From Chloroflexota bacterium (lineage in GTDB: Bacteria > Chloroflexota > Limnocylindria > Limnocylindrales > CSP1-4), in contig JAKAAV010000043.1 of the NCBI GenBank assembly GCA_021802185.1, positions 1 to 10,064 of the forward strand: 10,064 bases of DNA. The letters run 5' to 3'. A program made the position numbers and the translations under genes. Each line of letters begins with the position of its first letter. Positions within the stretch are counted from its first letter, which is position 1. Below the pieces are notes generated by a model. The model saw nothing but the letters and a program-made list of their open reading frames with translations, was not told the origin of the DNA and ran no database searches. Below, one piece after another: positions 1-5,732 of this stretch.

Positions 1-549
1 GTGGAGACCACGTCGCGATGGACTCCGCACGATCGTGAGCGCGATCAACCCATACCAGACGAGGATACCGACGCTCAGCAACAGCCCGAAGCCGGGCAGT
101 TCGGCGACGAGCCACCGGACGAGCGAGCGACCGGCAGGCGGACGGCCCCCCGTCCGGACGTCGACGATGGCGATGCCCGCAAGCTCCTGGCCCGGCGTGC
201 GCCCGAGCGAGGACCACGCGTACACGAGGTAGGCGCCCCGGAGCGCGAACAGGATCGCGCCGGCGAACAGCGCCAGCGCGTACTGCTGGGACGTGAGCGA
301 CACGGAGGACGCCGGCATCGTCTCGAGCGTCGCCGGGTCCACCGCACCCGTGAGCGTCAGCACCTCGAGGAACAGCCAGACGGCCACGAACCAGGCGATG
401 CCGACGACGGCGAGGTCGAGGATGGTGGCCAGGACCCGGGGCCACATCCCCGGGGGCTGGGGGCCCGGCCGCGTTTCCGAGGGACGTCCCGTTCCCGGAT
501 CGATCCCGGTGCCGGGGCCGAGCCGGGGTGGTTCGGTCGCGGAACTCAA
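1..549 (-). CDS. RDD family membrane protein (3' end outside window)
   Basis: Reading the minus strand gives at least 183 residues, cut off at the left edge. From a TTG at 549 the product has a Pro/Gly-rich leader of about 34 residues. A membrane segment with the RDD-type arginine and aspartate follows (RVLATILDLAVVGIAW, about residues 38-53), then a second hydrophobic segment (about 87-107). Next come SSLGRTPGQELAGIAIVDV (the family's G-x-T-x-G-K/Q loop) and a third hydrophobic stretch. The sequence ends in RSPSRRGLH, matching the family's SP-x-RQGLHD motif before its last strand. RDD proteins are small integral membrane proteins of mostly unknown role, some linked to ion or proton antiport. 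The TTG overlaps the TGA of the upstream gene (TTGA), suggesting translational coupling. An ATG at 447, just before the first membrane segment, is the alternative start. Neither has a clear Shine-Dalgarno. The family call is firm; the start is not. Confidence 0.85.
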   Translation of the reverse strand, partial: MSSATEPPRLGPGTGIDPGTGRPSETRPGPQPPGMWPRVLATILDLAVVGIAWFVAVWLFLEVLTLTGAVDPATLETMPASSVSLTSQQYALALFAGAILFALRGAYLVYAWSSLGRTPGQELAGIAIVDVRTGGRPPAGRSLVRWLVAELPGFGLLLSVGILVWYGLIALTIVRSPSRRGLH

Positions 550-1208
550 GACGCCCCGACCGTCCCCGCGTCACCCCCGGACGGCGCAGCGCGCCGCCGT
601 TCGACCTCCACCCCGGCCTCGTCGAGCGGCACGACCGTGCGGAGATACGTGCGGTTCACGAACGCCACGTCGAGCTGCGCGTCGGGCGCGGCGCCGCCGA
701 TCCTGACGTCTGCGTCGGTCACCGCCACGAACAGCTCGGGCCGGTGACCGAGCAGGTCCTCGGGCACGGTCCCCGGGTGCAGGTGGACGGTCCCGCACAC
801 GAATCCTCCCGGAACCTCGCAGCACACGTCGTACCGCGTCCTCCGCGACCGGAGCGCGGCGCGGCGCTCGGGCGGGATCTCGGGCTGGCTGTCGGGGCCT
901 GCCGTCACGACCACGAGGTCGTACGGGTCGATCTCCGCGAGGTCGGGGGCCGGCGCGAGGTCGGGAAGCTCGACCGGGCCACGCTGCGTCCCGTAGACCG
1001 GGATCGGCACGCGGCGGTTGAGCGCGTCGGAGAGCCGGCCATCGACTCGGACGCGGCCGACGATGCGCGTCTCCTCGGTGAACGCCTCGAAGGGGGCCGT
1101 CCGCACGCCGTCGGGAGGCGCGGCGGACGCGTCGGCACGCGCGTCGGCGGGAGCCGTCCCCGGAACCGGCGCCGAGCGATCGCGGTGACCGAAGAGCTCG
1201 AACGGCAC
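546..1208 (-). CDS. Conserved-looking hypothetical protein, 220 aa
   Basis: I do not recognise a characterised family. The N-terminal 45 residues are Ala/Pro-rich and begin with the odd MPFELFGHRD. The body (about 46-200) alternates strands and short loops, with RIVGRVRVDGRLSDALNRR, VPIPVYG, an acidic ELPDLAPAPDLAEIDPYDLVVV run, a YDVCCEVPGG strand, VHLHPG (142-146), ELFVAVTDADVRI (158-170) and DVAFVNRTYLRTVVPL (180-194). This suggests a soluble all-beta or alpha/beta protein. There is no signal peptide or membrane segment. The C-terminal tail is disordered and Gly/Ala-rich. GTG at 1208 is chosen as start because a TACAAT box lies exactly 6 nt upstream, the geometry of a leaderless transcript; no Shine-Dalgarno is present. 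An ATG two bases earlier is in another frame that gives an Arg/Pro-rich shadow. The gene overlaps the RDD gene by 4 bp, so the two are probably co-transcribed. Confidence 0.8.
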   Translation of the reverse strand: MPFELFGHRDRSAPVPGTAPADARADASAAPPDGVRTAPFEAFTEETRIVGRVRVDGRLSDALNRRVPIPVYGTQRGPVELPDLAPAPDLAEIDPYDLVVVTAGPDSQPEIPPERRAALRSRRTRYDVCCEVPGGFVCGTVHLHPGTVPEDLLGHRPELFVAVTDADVRIGGAAPDAQLDVAFVNRTYLRTVVPLDEAGVEVERRRAAPSGGDAGTVGAS

Positions 1209-1214
1209 ATCGGG

Positions 1215-1220
1215 ATTGTA
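1215..1220 (-). promoter_or_regulatory. -10 box of a putative leaderless promoter
   Basis: TACAAT on the minus strand differs from TATAAT at one position and is followed by exactly 6 nt and then the GTG at 1208. Transcription would therefore start at or next to the start codon, which fits the absence of a Shine-Dalgarno. No good -35 element is visible about 17 nt upstream. Confidence 0.5.
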
Positions 1221-1237
1221 ATGTCGCCGTCCTTACA
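1217..1237. promoter_or_regulatory. Inverted repeat TGTAA-N11-TTACA, possible operator
   Basis: Perfect 5-bp arms are separated by 11 bp, so their centres lie 16 bp apart. The left arm overlaps the TACAAT -10 box of the 220-aa gene, where a dimeric repressor would block RNA polymerase. The arms are short, so chance is possible. Confidence 0.3.
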
Positions 1238-1263
1238 GCGGACCGATCATCCGTGGTGAGCGG

Positions 1264-1280
1264 GGCGCGGGATTCGCGCC
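1264..1280 (-). terminator. GC-rich hairpin downstream of the MscS gene
   Basis: The arms GGCGCG and CGCGCC form a perfect 6-bp stem around a 5-nt loop, 31 nt after the TGA of the channel gene. A second palindrome, GCCGGCCGGC, adjoins it. There is no T-tract, so this would be a weak or factor-assisted terminator. It separates the channel gene from the promoter of the next gene. Confidence 0.3.
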
Positions 1281-1311
1281 GGCCGGCAGCAGTCGATTTG
1301 GGTCCTGGTCG

Positions 1312-2244
1312 TCAGTCTGCGCCCGCCGCCAGCTCCTCGTCGCTCGGGGCCGTGGGTGCGCCGGGCGGCGGGTGACCGTCGTGCGCCACGAACACTCGCT
1401 GCGCGCGCGGGATCTCGATGTGGTTCGCCCTGAATGCGGCGAGCACGCGCTTCCGCAGCTCGCCGGCCGCAGACCACCGATCGCTGGCCCGGACCGTGCC
1501 CAGGATCTTGAGGGTGACGCCGTATTCGCCGAGGGCCTCGACCCGCTCGACGCGAGGCGCCTCGAGGACTCGGCGCTTCCAGGCCGCCTCGTCGGCCATC
1601 TGCCGGCCGACGTCGTTCAGCACGCCGACGACCTGGTCGATGTCGGAGCCGTAGGCGACCGTCACGTCGACGTTGATCCGGCCCCAGACGCGGGTCATGT
1701 TGCTGGTCACGCCGATGAGCCCGTTCGGCACGATGTGCACGGTGCCGTCCATGTCGCGCAGCGTCGTCCGGCGCAGCGTGAAGTCCTCGACCGTGCCCGT
1801 GACGTCGGCGATCTTCACGACGTCGCCCTTCGAGTAGTGGTTCTCGATGAGCACGAACATCCCGGCGAGGTAGTCCTTGACGAGGCTCTGCGCGCCGAAG
1901 CCAAGGGCCACGCCCAGGACCCCGAGCCCGGCGATCGCGGGGCCGACGTTCAGCCCGAGCTTGTCGAGCGCCATGACGAACGCGATGATCAGGATCAGGG
2001 CGCGGACGATCCCGTCGGCGAGCGACTCGAGGGTCTCGCGGCGCTTGCGCACCTCGATCGCCGACAGCTCCTGCGCGGTGCCCTCGGTCGCCTCGCGGTC
2101 GACGAGCGTGCCAACCGTGCCGCGCACGAGCCGGTGCGCCAGCCACAGCGCCGCCATGGTCGCGAGGATCAGCAGCGCCAGCTCGCCGGCGACGGGCTTC
2201 GGGCCGACGACGAGCGCGTAGCCGGGGACGTCCTGGATCGTCAC
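1312..2244 (-). CDS. MscS-family mechanosensitive ion channel
   Basis: This 310-residue small-conductance channel should sit in the cytoplasmic membrane and release solutes on hypo-osmotic shock. Three membrane helices are visible at about 20-40, 75-97 and 101-135. The third is the Gly/Ala-rich pore helix, continuing through the family signature GFGAQSLVKDYLAGMFVLIEN (115-135) into the beta domain. HYSKGDVVKIADVTGTVEDF and the conserved VPNG (172-175) follow, then the alpha/beta vestibule domain to about residue 288. A short disordered acidic tail closes the protein. The length is typical of minimal MscS proteins; no regulatory domain is fused. The start is GTG 2244, 34 bp after the CoxG-like gene, with no strong Shine-Dalgarno, so it is probably read from the upstream transcript. 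Its link to the neighbours is only positional. Confidence 0.95.
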   Translation of the reverse strand: MTIQDVPGYALVVGPKPVAGELALLILATMAALWLAHRLVRGTVGTLVDREATEGTAQELSAIEVRKRRETLESLADGIVRALILIIAFVMALDKLGLNVGPAIAGLGVLGVALGFGAQSLVKDYLAGMFVLIENHYSKGDVVKIADVTGTVEDFTLRRTTLRDMDGTVHIVPNGLIGVTSNMTRVWGRINVDVTVAYGSDIDQVVGVLNDVGRQMADEAAWKRRVLEAPRVERVEALGEYGVTLKILGTVRASDRWSAAGELRKRVLAAFRANHIEIPRAQRVFVAHDGHPPPGAPTAPSDEELAAGAD

Positions 2245-2278
2245 GGCGCGTCGCTGCTCGGGGAGCGGGCGCGGCCGG

Positions 2279-2749
2279 TCACGCGGCCGCCTCCGGTGCA
2301 GGTCCCGCCTCGAGGCGCGCCTTCACGCACTCGAGGGTCCGGGCGATCACGCTCGCACCGTCGCGTTCCACGTACGGCGTGGCCATCCCGGCGAGCGGCC
2401 CCGCGATCGTCGCATCGGCCGTCCACGCGACGCGTGTCAGGCGCGGTTCGAGCGCGGCGAACTCGAGTGCGACCGTCGCCTCGAGGGAGGTGCCGGCCAG
2501 CGACGCGCGGAGCCGGGCCTCGGCCGCGGACGGCCGGTCGAGCGCCGTGAGATCGACATGCCCCTCGGCCTTGAGCCTCAGGAACCCCTGCCCGATCTTC
2601 CCGCTGAGCCGGAGCTCGGTCGGGCCGACGGACTCGACGGTCACCGACGATCCACCCGGAACGCAGCCGACGATGACCTCCGCGTTCGTCAGCGCGTCCC
2701 AGGCCTCCTCGGCGGACGCGGCGATCTCCAGGCTGCCCTCGGCGCGCAT
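2279..2749 (-). CDS. CoxG-like SRPBCC-fold protein
   Basis: This 156-residue protein belongs to the CoxG (carbon monoxide dehydrogenase subunit G) branch of the SRPBCC/START-like fold, which makes a hydrophobic ligand pocket. Visible signatures are the N-terminal strand-helix GSLEIAASAEEAWDALTN (5-22), the GCVPGG loop (28-33; CIPG in CoxG), the LSGKIGQGFLRLKAEGHV strands (48-65) and WTADATIAGPLAGMA before the long C-terminal helix. Typical CoxG proteins have about the same length or are slightly longer. In CO oxidisers CoxG helps place the enzyme at the membrane, but no cox or molybdenum-hydroxylase gene is in this window, so that role should not be assumed. ATG 2749 has a Shine-Dalgarno (GGGAGG at 2759-2754) 4 nt upstream. 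A possible promoter lies in the 66-bp gap behind the aminotransferase gene. Confidence 0.85.
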   Translation of the reverse strand: MRAEGSLEIAASAEEAWDALTNAEVIVGCVPGGSSVTVESVGPTELRLSGKIGQGFLRLKAEGHVDLTALDRPSAAEARLRASLAGTSLEATVALEFAALEPRLTRVAWTADATIAGPLAGMATPYVERDGASVIARTLECVKARLEAGPAPEAAA

Positions 2750-2753
2750 GCTC

Positions 2754-2759
2754 CCTCCC
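2754..2759 (-). promoter_or_regulatory. Ribosome binding site of the CoxG-like gene
   Basis: GGGAGG on the minus strand lies 4 nt before ATG 2749 and supports that start. Confidence 0.6.
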
Positions 2760-2760
2760 G

Positions 2761-2790
2761 GTTCGTCGCGCCCACTGTAACGCGGCGAAC
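2761..2790. promoter_or_regulatory. Inverted repeat enclosing a -10-like box upstream of coxG-like gene
   Basis: Two 10-bp arms (GTTCGTCGCG at 2761-2770 and CGCGGCGAAC at 2781-2790) are complementary at 9 of 10 positions around a 10-bp centre. Read on the minus strand, the centre carries TACAGT (2779-2774), a TANNNT -10 box whose transcript would start near 2767 and leave a short leader with the Shine-Dalgarno. It could be an operator around a promoter, or a hairpin between the aminotransferase and CoxG-like genes. It has no T-tract. Confidence 0.35.
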
Positions 2791-2815
2791 CGGCCGGATG
2801 TGGCGTCGCGAGAAC

Positions 2816-4174
2816 TCAGCCCCCGCGCGCCTCCAGCGCGTCGTCGAGCGCCGCCTCGAAGATGCCCACGACGCGATCGACGGAGTCGTCGGCGGCATGC
2901 GCCTGGCACATGAACCACGGCTCGCGGGAGTCCGGCTCGGGCATCGCCCCGCGCCGGATCATGCCGGCCGCAACGGCGTCGTACAGCTCGTGGTCGGTCT
3001 CCGCCCAGCCGCGGTAGTCGTTCGGCATCCGCTCCGCGAACATCACCCCGAACATCGACGGGTGCCCGGTGAACACGTGCGGCAGCCCGCGCTTCGAGAT
3101 CACCTCGTCGAGCCCGGCCTGCACGCGCTCCCCCGTCGCCCGGATCGTCGCCAGGGCGTCCGTGTCGCGCAGGATCGTCAGCGTCGCGACGGCCGCCGCG
3201 GCGGCGACGCGGTTGCCCGCGTACGTCCCGCCGTGGCTCACGTTCGCGGGGAGGACGCTCATGACGTCGCGCCGGCCTCCGAACGCTGCCGCCGGGTACC
3301 CGTTGCCCATCGCCTTCGCGTACGTCGCGAGGTCGGGCGTGATCCCGAAGTACTCCGCGGCGCCCCCGCGCGCGAACCGGAAGCCGGTCTTGACCTCGTC
3401 GAAGATCAGGAGTGCCCCGAACTCGCGCGTGATGTCGCGCACGCCCTGCAGGAACCCCTCGCCGGGCAGGATGCCCTGCGCGTTGCCGAGCACCGGCTCG
3501 ATGAGGACCGCCGCGATCTCGTCGCCCTCCCGCTCGAACACGCGCCGCAGGGTGGCGAGGTCGTTGTACGGGACGGGGATGACGGTCTGCGTGATCGCCT
3601 CGGGGATGCCGCGTCCCCACGCGAGGCGCACCGGGTTGTCGCGGTCGCCGAGCGACGACACGTCGTTCGGCAGCACGCTGATCAGCGCGTAGTCGTGGAC
3701 GCCGTGGTACTGCCCCTCGAACTTGACGATCTTGTCCCGGCCCGTGAACCCGCGGGCCACACGGATGGCGTGCATCGTGGCTTCGGTGCCGGACACCGTC
3801 ATGCGCGCCATCTCGCAGAACGTCATCTCGGTGATGAGCTCGGCGACGCGGATCTCGTCCTCGGTCGTCAGCGAGAAGCTCACGCCGCGGCGCATCCGGT
3901 CGTTGACCGCGTCGTCCACGCGGTCGTCGGCGTGGCCGAGGATGACCGGGCCGTAGCCCATCCGGAGATCGACGAATTCGTTGCCGTCGACGTCCCAGAT
4001 CCGGCCGCCCTTGCCGCGGTCGACGTAGATCGTCTCCTCGCCCCACGCGCGGAAGTTCGAGTTCGTGCCGCCGGGAAGGAGCGCCGAGGCCCGCCGCCAG
4101 GTCGCGAGCTGGCGGTCGCGCGTGAGGGCGGGCGCCTGCGGGGACGACGTCGACGGCGGGTTCTCGATGGCCAT
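2816..4174 (-). CDS. Class III aminotransferase, glutamate-1-semialdehyde aminomutase type
   Basis: This 452-residue PLP enzyme has fold type I and belongs to aminotransferase class III. Landmarks are LLPGGTNSNFR (32-42), the SGTEA phosphate-binding turn (128-132), FEGQYHG (152-158), IEPVLGN (225-231), IFDEVKTGFR with the PLP-pyridine Asp259, and the Schiff-base Lys287 in YAKAMGNGYP. GGTYAGN (315-321) and the small domain follow. GGTNS, SGTEA and YHG recall HemL (tetrapyrrole synthesis), but DEVKTGFR and AKAMGNGYPAAAFGG differ from the usual HemL forms, and no other haem gene is nearby. Another amino acid or beta-amino acid substrate is equally likely. ATG 4174 is preferred over an upstream start at 4333 because AGGTGA lies 7 nt before it and the extra 53 residues are not family-like and would overlap the divergent gene. 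Confidence 0.93.
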   Translation of the reverse strand: MAIENPPSTSSPQAPALTRDRQLATWRRASALLPGGTNSNFRAWGEETIYVDRGKGGRIWDVDGNEFVDLRMGYGPVILGHADDRVDDAVNDRMRRGVSFSLTTEDEIRVAELITEMTFCEMARMTVSGTEATMHAIRVARGFTGRDKIVKFEGQYHGVHDYALISVLPNDVSSLGDRDNPVRLAWGRGIPEAITQTVIPVPYNDLATLRRVFEREGDEIAAVLIEPVLGNAQGILPGEGFLQGVRDITREFGALLIFDEVKTGFRFARGGAAEYFGITPDLATYAKAMGNGYPAAAFGGRRDVMSVLPANVSHGGTYAGNRVAAAAAVATLTILRDTDALATIRATGERVQAGLDEVISKRGLPHVFTGHPSMFGVMFAERMPNDYRGWAETDHELYDAVAAGMIRRGAMPEPDSREPWFMCQAHAADDSVDRVVGIFEAALDDALEARGG

Positions 4175-4181
4175 GTCGGGT

Positions 4182-4187
4182 TCACCT
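4182..4187 (-). promoter_or_regulatory. Ribosome binding site deciding the aminotransferase start
   Basis: AGGTGA on the minus strand sits 7 nt before ATG 4174. It favours this start over the in-frame upstream start at 4333. Confidence 0.65.
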
Positions 4188-4205
4188 GCTGGTGCGATAT
4201 TCGCA

Positions 4206-4221
4206 GCACAACCGCTTGTGC
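4206..4221. promoter_or_regulatory. Perfect inverted repeat GCACAA-CCGC-TTGTGC in divergent region
   Basis: Two perfect 6-bp arms flank a 4-bp centre, inside the 149-bp region between two divergent PLP-enzyme genes and 32 nt upstream of the aminotransferase ATG. The surrounding sequence is the most AT-rich in the window. The repeat could be an operator for a dimeric regulator, or a tetraloop hairpin in the leader of the aminotransferase mRNA. Confidence 0.4.
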
Positions 4222-4250
4222 AGATCAATTTTCGCGGTCGTGTGTGGTTC

Positions 4251-4256
4251 AGTCTA
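4251..4256 (-). promoter_or_regulatory. Possible -10 box of the aminotransferase gene
   Basis: TAGACT on the minus strand fits TANNNT and would give a leader of about 70 nt containing the 4206-4221 repeat and the AGGTGA ribosome site. No convincing -35 element is visible. Confidence 0.3.
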
Positions 4257-4311
4257 CGGTACTCGACGAATCCGCGCCGGATATGGCCGTCGCTGCCGAG
4301 GCTGACGGCTG

Positions 4312-4317
4312 TACACT
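4312..4317 (+). promoter_or_regulatory. -10 box of a putative leaderless promoter
   Basis: TACACT is followed by exactly 6 nt and then ATG 4324. This is the same spacing as at the 220-aa gene, and again there is no Shine-Dalgarno. Transcription would begin at the start codon. No TTGACA-like -35 element is seen. Confidence 0.5.
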
Positions 4318-4323
4318 CCGCGG

Positions 4324-5601
4324 ATGCCCACACCGACCCATTTCGACGTCGCCGCCGTCCGGTCCCGCTTCCCGTCGCTCGCCCGCGAGATCGCCGGCCG
4401 CCGGATCGTCTACTTCGACGGACCCGGCGGCACGCAGGTCCCCGACTGGTGCCTGGACGGGATCCGGGACTACCTCACGTCGCGCAACACCAACACGCAC
4501 GGCGCGTTCCCGACGAGCGCCGAGAGCGACGCGGTCCTTGCCGAGGCGCACGCGGCCGCCGCCGACTTCCTCGGCGGCGCGCCCGACGAGGTCGCCTTCG
4601 GCGCCAACGCGACGACGATCACGTTCGCGATGAGCCGTGCGATCGGGCGCACGCTTCGCGCCGGCGACGAGATCGTCGTGACCCGCCTCGACCACGACTG
4701 CAACGTCGCGCCCTGGCTCGCGCTGCAGGACGACTGCGGCGTGACCATCCGGTGGGTGGACGTGCGAACGGACGACTGCACGCTCGACGAGGACTCGCTC
4801 GCCGCCGCGCTCGGCCCGCGCACCAGGCTGGTCGCGGTCGGGCTCGCGTCGAACGCCGTGGGCACGATCAATCCCGTTCGCCGGATCGCCGACGCCGCGC
4901 ACGAGGTCGGGGCCAGGGTGTGGGTCGACGCCGTGCACGCCGCCCCGCACGTTTCGATCGACGTGGCGGCGCTCGACGCGGACTTCCTCGTGTGCTCGCC
5001 GTACAAGTTCTTCGGACCGCACATGGGGCTGCTGTGGGGCCGGCGGTCGCTCCTCGAGGCATTGCCGGTCTTCAAGGTCCGGCCGGCGGACGACGCCCTC
5101 CCCTCGCGGCTCGAGACGGGCACGCAGGCGCACGAGGCGCAGGCGGGGCTGCTCGGCACGTTCCGGTACCTCGAGTGGCTTGGCGTCGAGCAGGGCGGCG
5201 CGATGGGCGAGCCGGGCACGCGCGAGGGACGTCGCGCGCGGCTGCAGGCGGCGATGTCCGCGATCCGTGGGTACGAGCGCTCGCTGACGCCGCGCCTGAT
5301 CGACGGACTCGGCGCCGTTCCCGGGCTTCACCTGCGCGGCATCACCGACCCCGCGCGGGTCGACGAGCGGTGCCCCACGGTGGCGTTCACGCTCGACGGA
5401 CACCATCCGCACGCGGTGTCACGCGCCCTGGGCGACCGCGGCATCTGCACGTGGGACGGCGACTACTACGCGTACGAGCTGATCCGGGCGCTCGGGCTCG
5501 CCGAGTCGGGCGGGATGGTCCGCGTGGGGCTCGCGCACTACAACACGGCCGACGAGATCGACGCGCTCGTCGAGGCGGTCTCGGAGATCGCGGCCGGCTG
5601 A
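4324..5601 (+). CDS. Cysteine desulfurase-like PLP enzyme (class V aminotransferase fold)
   Basis: This 425-residue protein fits the 'cysteine desulfurase family, VC1184-like' subgroup rather than true SufS or IscS. It opens with FPSLAREIAGRRIVYFDGPGGTQVP (16-40), followed by the NTNTHG loop (55-60) and GANATTITF (93-101) for the PLP phosphate. His124 in RLDHDCN should stack on the cofactor. VDAVHAAPH carries Asp202 and His205, and the Schiff-base lysine is Lys228 in CSPYKFFGPHMG. Near the C-terminus, GICTWDGDYYAYEL (373-386) stands where SufS has its catalytic Cys loop; Cys375 lies there but not in the usual R-x-G-x-x-C setting. No suf or isc partners are present, so the substrate is open (cysteine, selenocysteine or another amino acid). 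The start is ATG 4324 behind a TACACT box. The gene diverges from the aminotransferase. Confidence 0.9.
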   Translation: MPTPTHFDVAAVRSRFPSLAREIAGRRIVYFDGPGGTQVPDWCLDGIRDYLTSRNTNTHGAFPTSAESDAVLAEAHAAAADFLGGAPDEVAFGANATTITFAMSRAIGRTLRAGDEIVVTRLDHDCNVAPWLALQDDCGVTIRWVDVRTDDCTLDEDSLAAALGPRTRLVAVGLASNAVGTINPVRRIADAAHEVGARVWVDAVHAAPHVSIDVAALDADFLVCSPYKFFGPHMGLLWGRRSLLEALPVFKVRPADDALPSRLETGTQAHEAQAGLLGTFRYLEWLGVEQGGAMGEPGTREGRRARLQAAMSAIRGYERSLTPRLIDGLGAVPGLHLRGITDPARVDERCPTVAFTLDGHHPHAVSRALGDRGICTWDGDYYAYELIRALGLAESGGMVRVGLAHYNTADEIDALVEAVSEIAAG

Positions 5602-5602
5602 C

Positions 5603-5622
5603 GCGCCGTCGCCGACGGACGC
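5603..5622 (+). terminator. GC-rich hairpin after the desulfurase-like gene
   Basis: Two nt after the TGA, GCG-CCGTC pairs with GACGG-(A)-CGC across a GCC loop, an 8-bp stem with one bulged A. There is no T-tract. The position between convergent genes fits a terminator. Confidence 0.35.
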
Positions 5623-5637
5623 CGCGCCGCGGAGCAG

Positions 5638-5732
5638 CGCGCGCCGCGTCAGCCGAACAGCCCTCGCCGCGTCGCTCGGATATCCGTGCGGCCGCTCGGC
5701 CCGACAGCCGCGCGCCGCGTCAGCCGAACAGC
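5638..5732. repeat. 24-bp direct repeat at the 3' end of the large gene
   Basis: An identical 24-bp sequence occurs at 5638-5661 and 5709-5732, offset by 71 bp. The right copy contains the last codons (Leu-Phe-Gly) and TGA of the 1024-aa gene. The left copy repeats those bases, including a second Leu-Phe-Gly-stop, in the 118-bp convergent gap. The offset is not a multiple of three. It looks like a local duplication of the gene end. Confidence 0.8.

Noticed and set aside
1372..2550. 392-residue plus-strand frame
   Set aside because: Antisense to the MscS channel, whose signature sequence is unambiguous.
2816..4174. Naming the aminotransferase hemL
   Set aside because: The active-site segments differ from the usual HemL forms and no tetrapyrrole gene is nearby; only the family level is supported.
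4175..4333. 53-residue N-terminal extension of the aminotransferase
   Set aside because: It covers the divergent promoter region and the start of the opposite gene, and a good Shine-Dalgarno marks ATG 4174.
2558..4633. 691-residue plus-strand frame
   Set aside because: Antisense to the CoxG-like and aminotransferase genes, which have clear family motifs; the product is rich in Arg, His, Asp and Val in the way antisense frames of GC-rich genes are.
4249..5412. 387-residue minus-strand frame
   Set aside because: Antisense to the desulfurase-like enzyme; no recognisable motif.
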